From: Streptomyces sp. AC550_RSS872
GTDB lineage: Bacteria; Actinomycetota; Actinomycetes; Streptomycetales; Streptomycetaceae
Direction: 5' to 3'
Length of the DNA: 34,061 bases
Assembly: GCF_019049285.1 (NCBI RefSeq)
Contig: NZ_JAGMUL010000006.1
Location: forward strand, 1-34,061
In this document: positions 32,512-34,061 of the stretch, in pieces
Position numbering within the stretch: position 1 is the stretch's first letter
How the letters are laid out: the number at the start of each line of letters is the position of its first letter
Made by a program: the position numbers and the translations under genes
The notes under the pieces: model-generated
Seen by the model: the letters and a program-made list of their open reading frames with translations, nothing else
Database searches by the model: none
What the model was told of the DNA's origin: nothing

Positions 32512-33453
32512 TCAGAACACCGACAGGCCTGTCAGCGTCGTGAAGCGGTCAAGTGCTGCCACTCCTGCTACCGAGTTGCCCCGCTCGTCCAGGCCGGGAC
32601 TCCATACGCACAGCGTGCAACGACCCGGTACGACCGCGATGATGCCGCCCCCGACACCGCTCTTGCCGGGCAGGCCCACCCGGTACGCGAAGTCGCCCGC
32701 CGCGTCGTACGTTCCGCAGGTCAGCATGACCGCGTTGACCTGTTTGGCCTGGCTGCGGGTGAGGAGGCGGGTGCCGTCGGCGCGGACGCCGTGGCGGGCG
32801 AGGAAGGAGGTGGCGAGGGCGAGGTCGGCGCAGGAGGCCTTGATCGAGCACTGCCGGAAGTACTGGTCGAGCAGAACCGGTACGGGGTTGTCGATGTTGC
32901 CGTAGGACGCCATGAAATGGGCGAGGGCGGCGTTGCGGTCGCCGTGCGTGGACTCGGAGGCGGCGACGCCCTTGTCGAAGTCGAGGGCCGGGTTGCCGCT
33001 CTCCGCGCGGAGGAAGGCCCGCAACTCCCCCGCCGCGTCTCCGGTACGGGTCTGGAGGCGGTCGGTGACGACGAGGGCGCCCGCGTTGATGAACGGGTTG
33101 CGGGGGATGCCGTTCTCGTACTCCAGCTGGACCAGGGAGTTGAAGGGGTTGCCGGAGGGCTCGCGGCCCACGTGTTCCCAGAGGGCGTCGCCCTCGCGGG
33201 CCAGGTCGAGCGCGAGGGTGAAGACCTTGGTGATGGACTGCGTGGAGAACGGCTCGCGCCAGTCCCCCACGCCGTACACCGTGCCGTCGAGTTCCGCGAC
33301 GGCCATGCCGAAGCGGCGCGGGTCGCAGGCCGCGAGTGCCGGGATGTAGTCGGCGGGCCGGCCGCGGCCGGGGGTCCGCTCGATCTCCTCCGCGATGCGC
33401 TCCAGGATCGGCTGGAAGGTCAGTGACGACGTTGACGCTGCCATGATCACCAT
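32512..33453 (-). CDS. glsA: Glutaminase A
   Basis: A 313-residue glutaminase of the serine-dependent beta-lactamase-like fold, converting glutamine to glutamate and ammonia. The catalytic SxxK is SITK (Ser73, Lys76) in FSTQSITKVF. The family motifs GNPFNSLVQLE, GIPRNPFINAGA and SYGNIDNPVPVLLDQYF are all present. The C-terminal GLPGKSGVGGGIIAVVPGR supplies the oxyanion and third motif. The frame starts at ATG 33453. GGAAGG lies only four bases before it, which favours the GTG at 33450 (seven-base spacing) or the ATG at 33444. It lies 53 bases from the partial aspartase gene upstream on the same strand, which makes a small ammonia-releasing amino-acid group. Confidence 0.93.
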   Translation of the reverse strand: MVIMAASTSSLTFQPILERIAEEIERTPGRGRPADYIPALAACDPRRFGMAVAELDGTVYGVGDWREPFSTQSITKVFTLALDLAREGDALWEHVGREPSGNPFNSLVQLEYENGIPRNPFINAGALVVTDRLQTRTGDAAGELRAFLRAESGNPALDFDKGVAASESTHGDRNAALAHFMASYGNIDNPVPVLLDQYFRQCSIKASCADLALATSFLARHGVRADGTRLLTRSQAKQVNAVMLTCGTYDAAGDFAYRVGLPGKSGVGGGIIAVVPGRCTLCVWSPGLDERGNSVAGVAALDRFTTLTGLSVF

Positions 33454-33506
33454 TGTGCCTTCCCGCCGGTCCCGGCGCGCATCCCGAGGTGAGGGGTTCC
33501 GGCTGG

Positions 33507-34061
33507 TCAGGCCAGGGCCTGGCCGCTGCCCGCGACGACCTCCGGGCGGAGCAGGTCGGCGAGGGTCTCGGCGGGCAACAGGCCCTTCTCCAGGACGAGT
33601 TCGGCCACGCCCCGGCCGCTGACGAGGGCTTCCTTGGCGATGTCGGTGGCCGCCGTGTACCCGATGTGCGGGTTCAGGGCGGTGACCAGGCCGATGGAGT
33701 TCTCCACGGTCCGGCGCAGCGCCTCGGTGTTGGCGGTGATGCCGTCCACGCAGCGCTCGGCGAGGGTCAGACAGGCGGCCCGCAGATGAGTGATCGACTC
33801 CGACAGGGAGTGCAGGATGATCGGTTCGAAGGCGTTGAGCTGGAGCTGTCCCGCCTCGGCGGCCATGGTGATGGCGACGTCGTTGCCGATGACCTCGAAG
33901 GCGACCTGGTTGACGACCTCGGGGATCACCGGGTTGACCTTGCCGGGCATGATCGACGAACCGGCCTGCACCGGCGGCAGGTTGATCTCGCCCAGGCCCG
34001 CGCGCGGACCCGAGGACAGCAGACGAAGGTCGTTGCAGCTCTTGGACAGCTTCACGGCGAT
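33507..34061 (-). CDS. aspA: Aspartate ammonia-lyase (C-terminal part, runs off the right edge)
   Basis: Only the last ~184 residues are inside the window. The superfamily signature [20 protein letters not shown] includes the catalytic Ser loop. The [12 protein letters not shown] continuation marks an aspartase rather than a class II fumarase, which would read PTQCEA there. The C-terminal domain [17 protein letters not shown] is also typical. The enzyme deaminates aspartate to fumarate and ammonia as a cytoplasmic tetramer. It is on the same strand as glsA and 53 bases upstream of it, and together they would release ammonia from amino acids. The N-terminal part is beyond the window. Confidence 0.93.
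   Translation of the reverse strand: MAVKLSKSCNDLRLLSSGPRAGLGEINLPPVQAGSSIMPGKVNPVIPEVVNQVAFEVIGNDVAITMAAEAGQLQLNAFEPIILHSLSESITHLRAACLTLAERCVDGITANTEALRRTVENSIGLVTALNPHIGYTAATDIAKEALVSGRGVAELVLEKGLLPAETLADLLRPEVVAGSGQALA

Overview
The window is high-GC actinobacterial DNA and almost certainly Streptomyces. The indications are very high G+C at third codon positions, GTG starts, a GAF/PAS SpoIIE-type phosphatase, an Rv1733c-family membrane protein, MptB/GT87-type mannosyltransferases, and two intergenic strings of the kind dispersed through Streptomyces chromosomes. It reads as accessory chromosomal-arm style content: many small unrelated operons, many regulators, and several decayed loci. No rRNA, tRNA, CRISPR array or intact insertion sequence was seen.

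Layout. 1-2929 (minus): solute-binding lipoprotein and two permeases of an LplA/B/C-type carbohydrate ABC importer. 2930-3251: divergent promoter region with two identical 14-bp LacI-type operators. 3252-4293: a frameshifted GH3 glycosidase relic, an IS21-like transposase scrap and decayed DNA. 4294-6469: dhaKLM (dihydroxyacetone phosphorylation) with a candidate operator and a 13-bp tandem repeat. 6502-7150: a fused relic of a divergent TetR/SDR pair. 7160-10010: GH75 chitosanase, FnIII lipoprotein and a surface protein. 10081-12679: fadH-padR operon. 12898-14286: a hypothetical protein and a secreted protein. 14555-16633: PAS-PAS-GAF-PP2C phosphatase. 16758-17618: PrmC-related methyltransferase with an elaborate leader. 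17899-19931: molybdopterin oxidoreductase, flavin reductase and Rv1733c-type membrane protein. 19949-20354: internally deleted amidohydrolase relic. 20489-23644: CE7 esterase, class C-type serine hydrolase and HutC-type GntR regulator. 23614-25713 (minus): padR - methyltransferase - frameshifted thioesterase operon, facing a SnoaL-like gene and a second methyltransferase. 27367-28503: a second-type, short Rho. 28597-29766: D,D-carboxypeptidase. 29514-32257 (minus): two mannosyltransferases. 32512-34061 (minus): glutaminase and partial aspartase.

The most interesting items are three. (1) The short Rho paralogue has Ser at the position matching E. coli Rho Gly337, where G337S is a known bicyclomycin-resistance change, and it has lost the RNP1 aromatics. 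(2) The 5' leader of the PrmC-related gene has four segments that can pair 1:2, 2:3 or 3:4, the topology of an attenuator or riboswitch. (3) Three loci show recent, legible decay: twin operators in front of a dead GH3 gene, a TetR/SDR pair fused by loss of both 5' halves, and an amidohydrolase lacking its catalytic core. Two PadR loci also share a near-identical palindrome.

All family names come from reading motifs by eye. Positions were counted from the sequence. No database search was possible.
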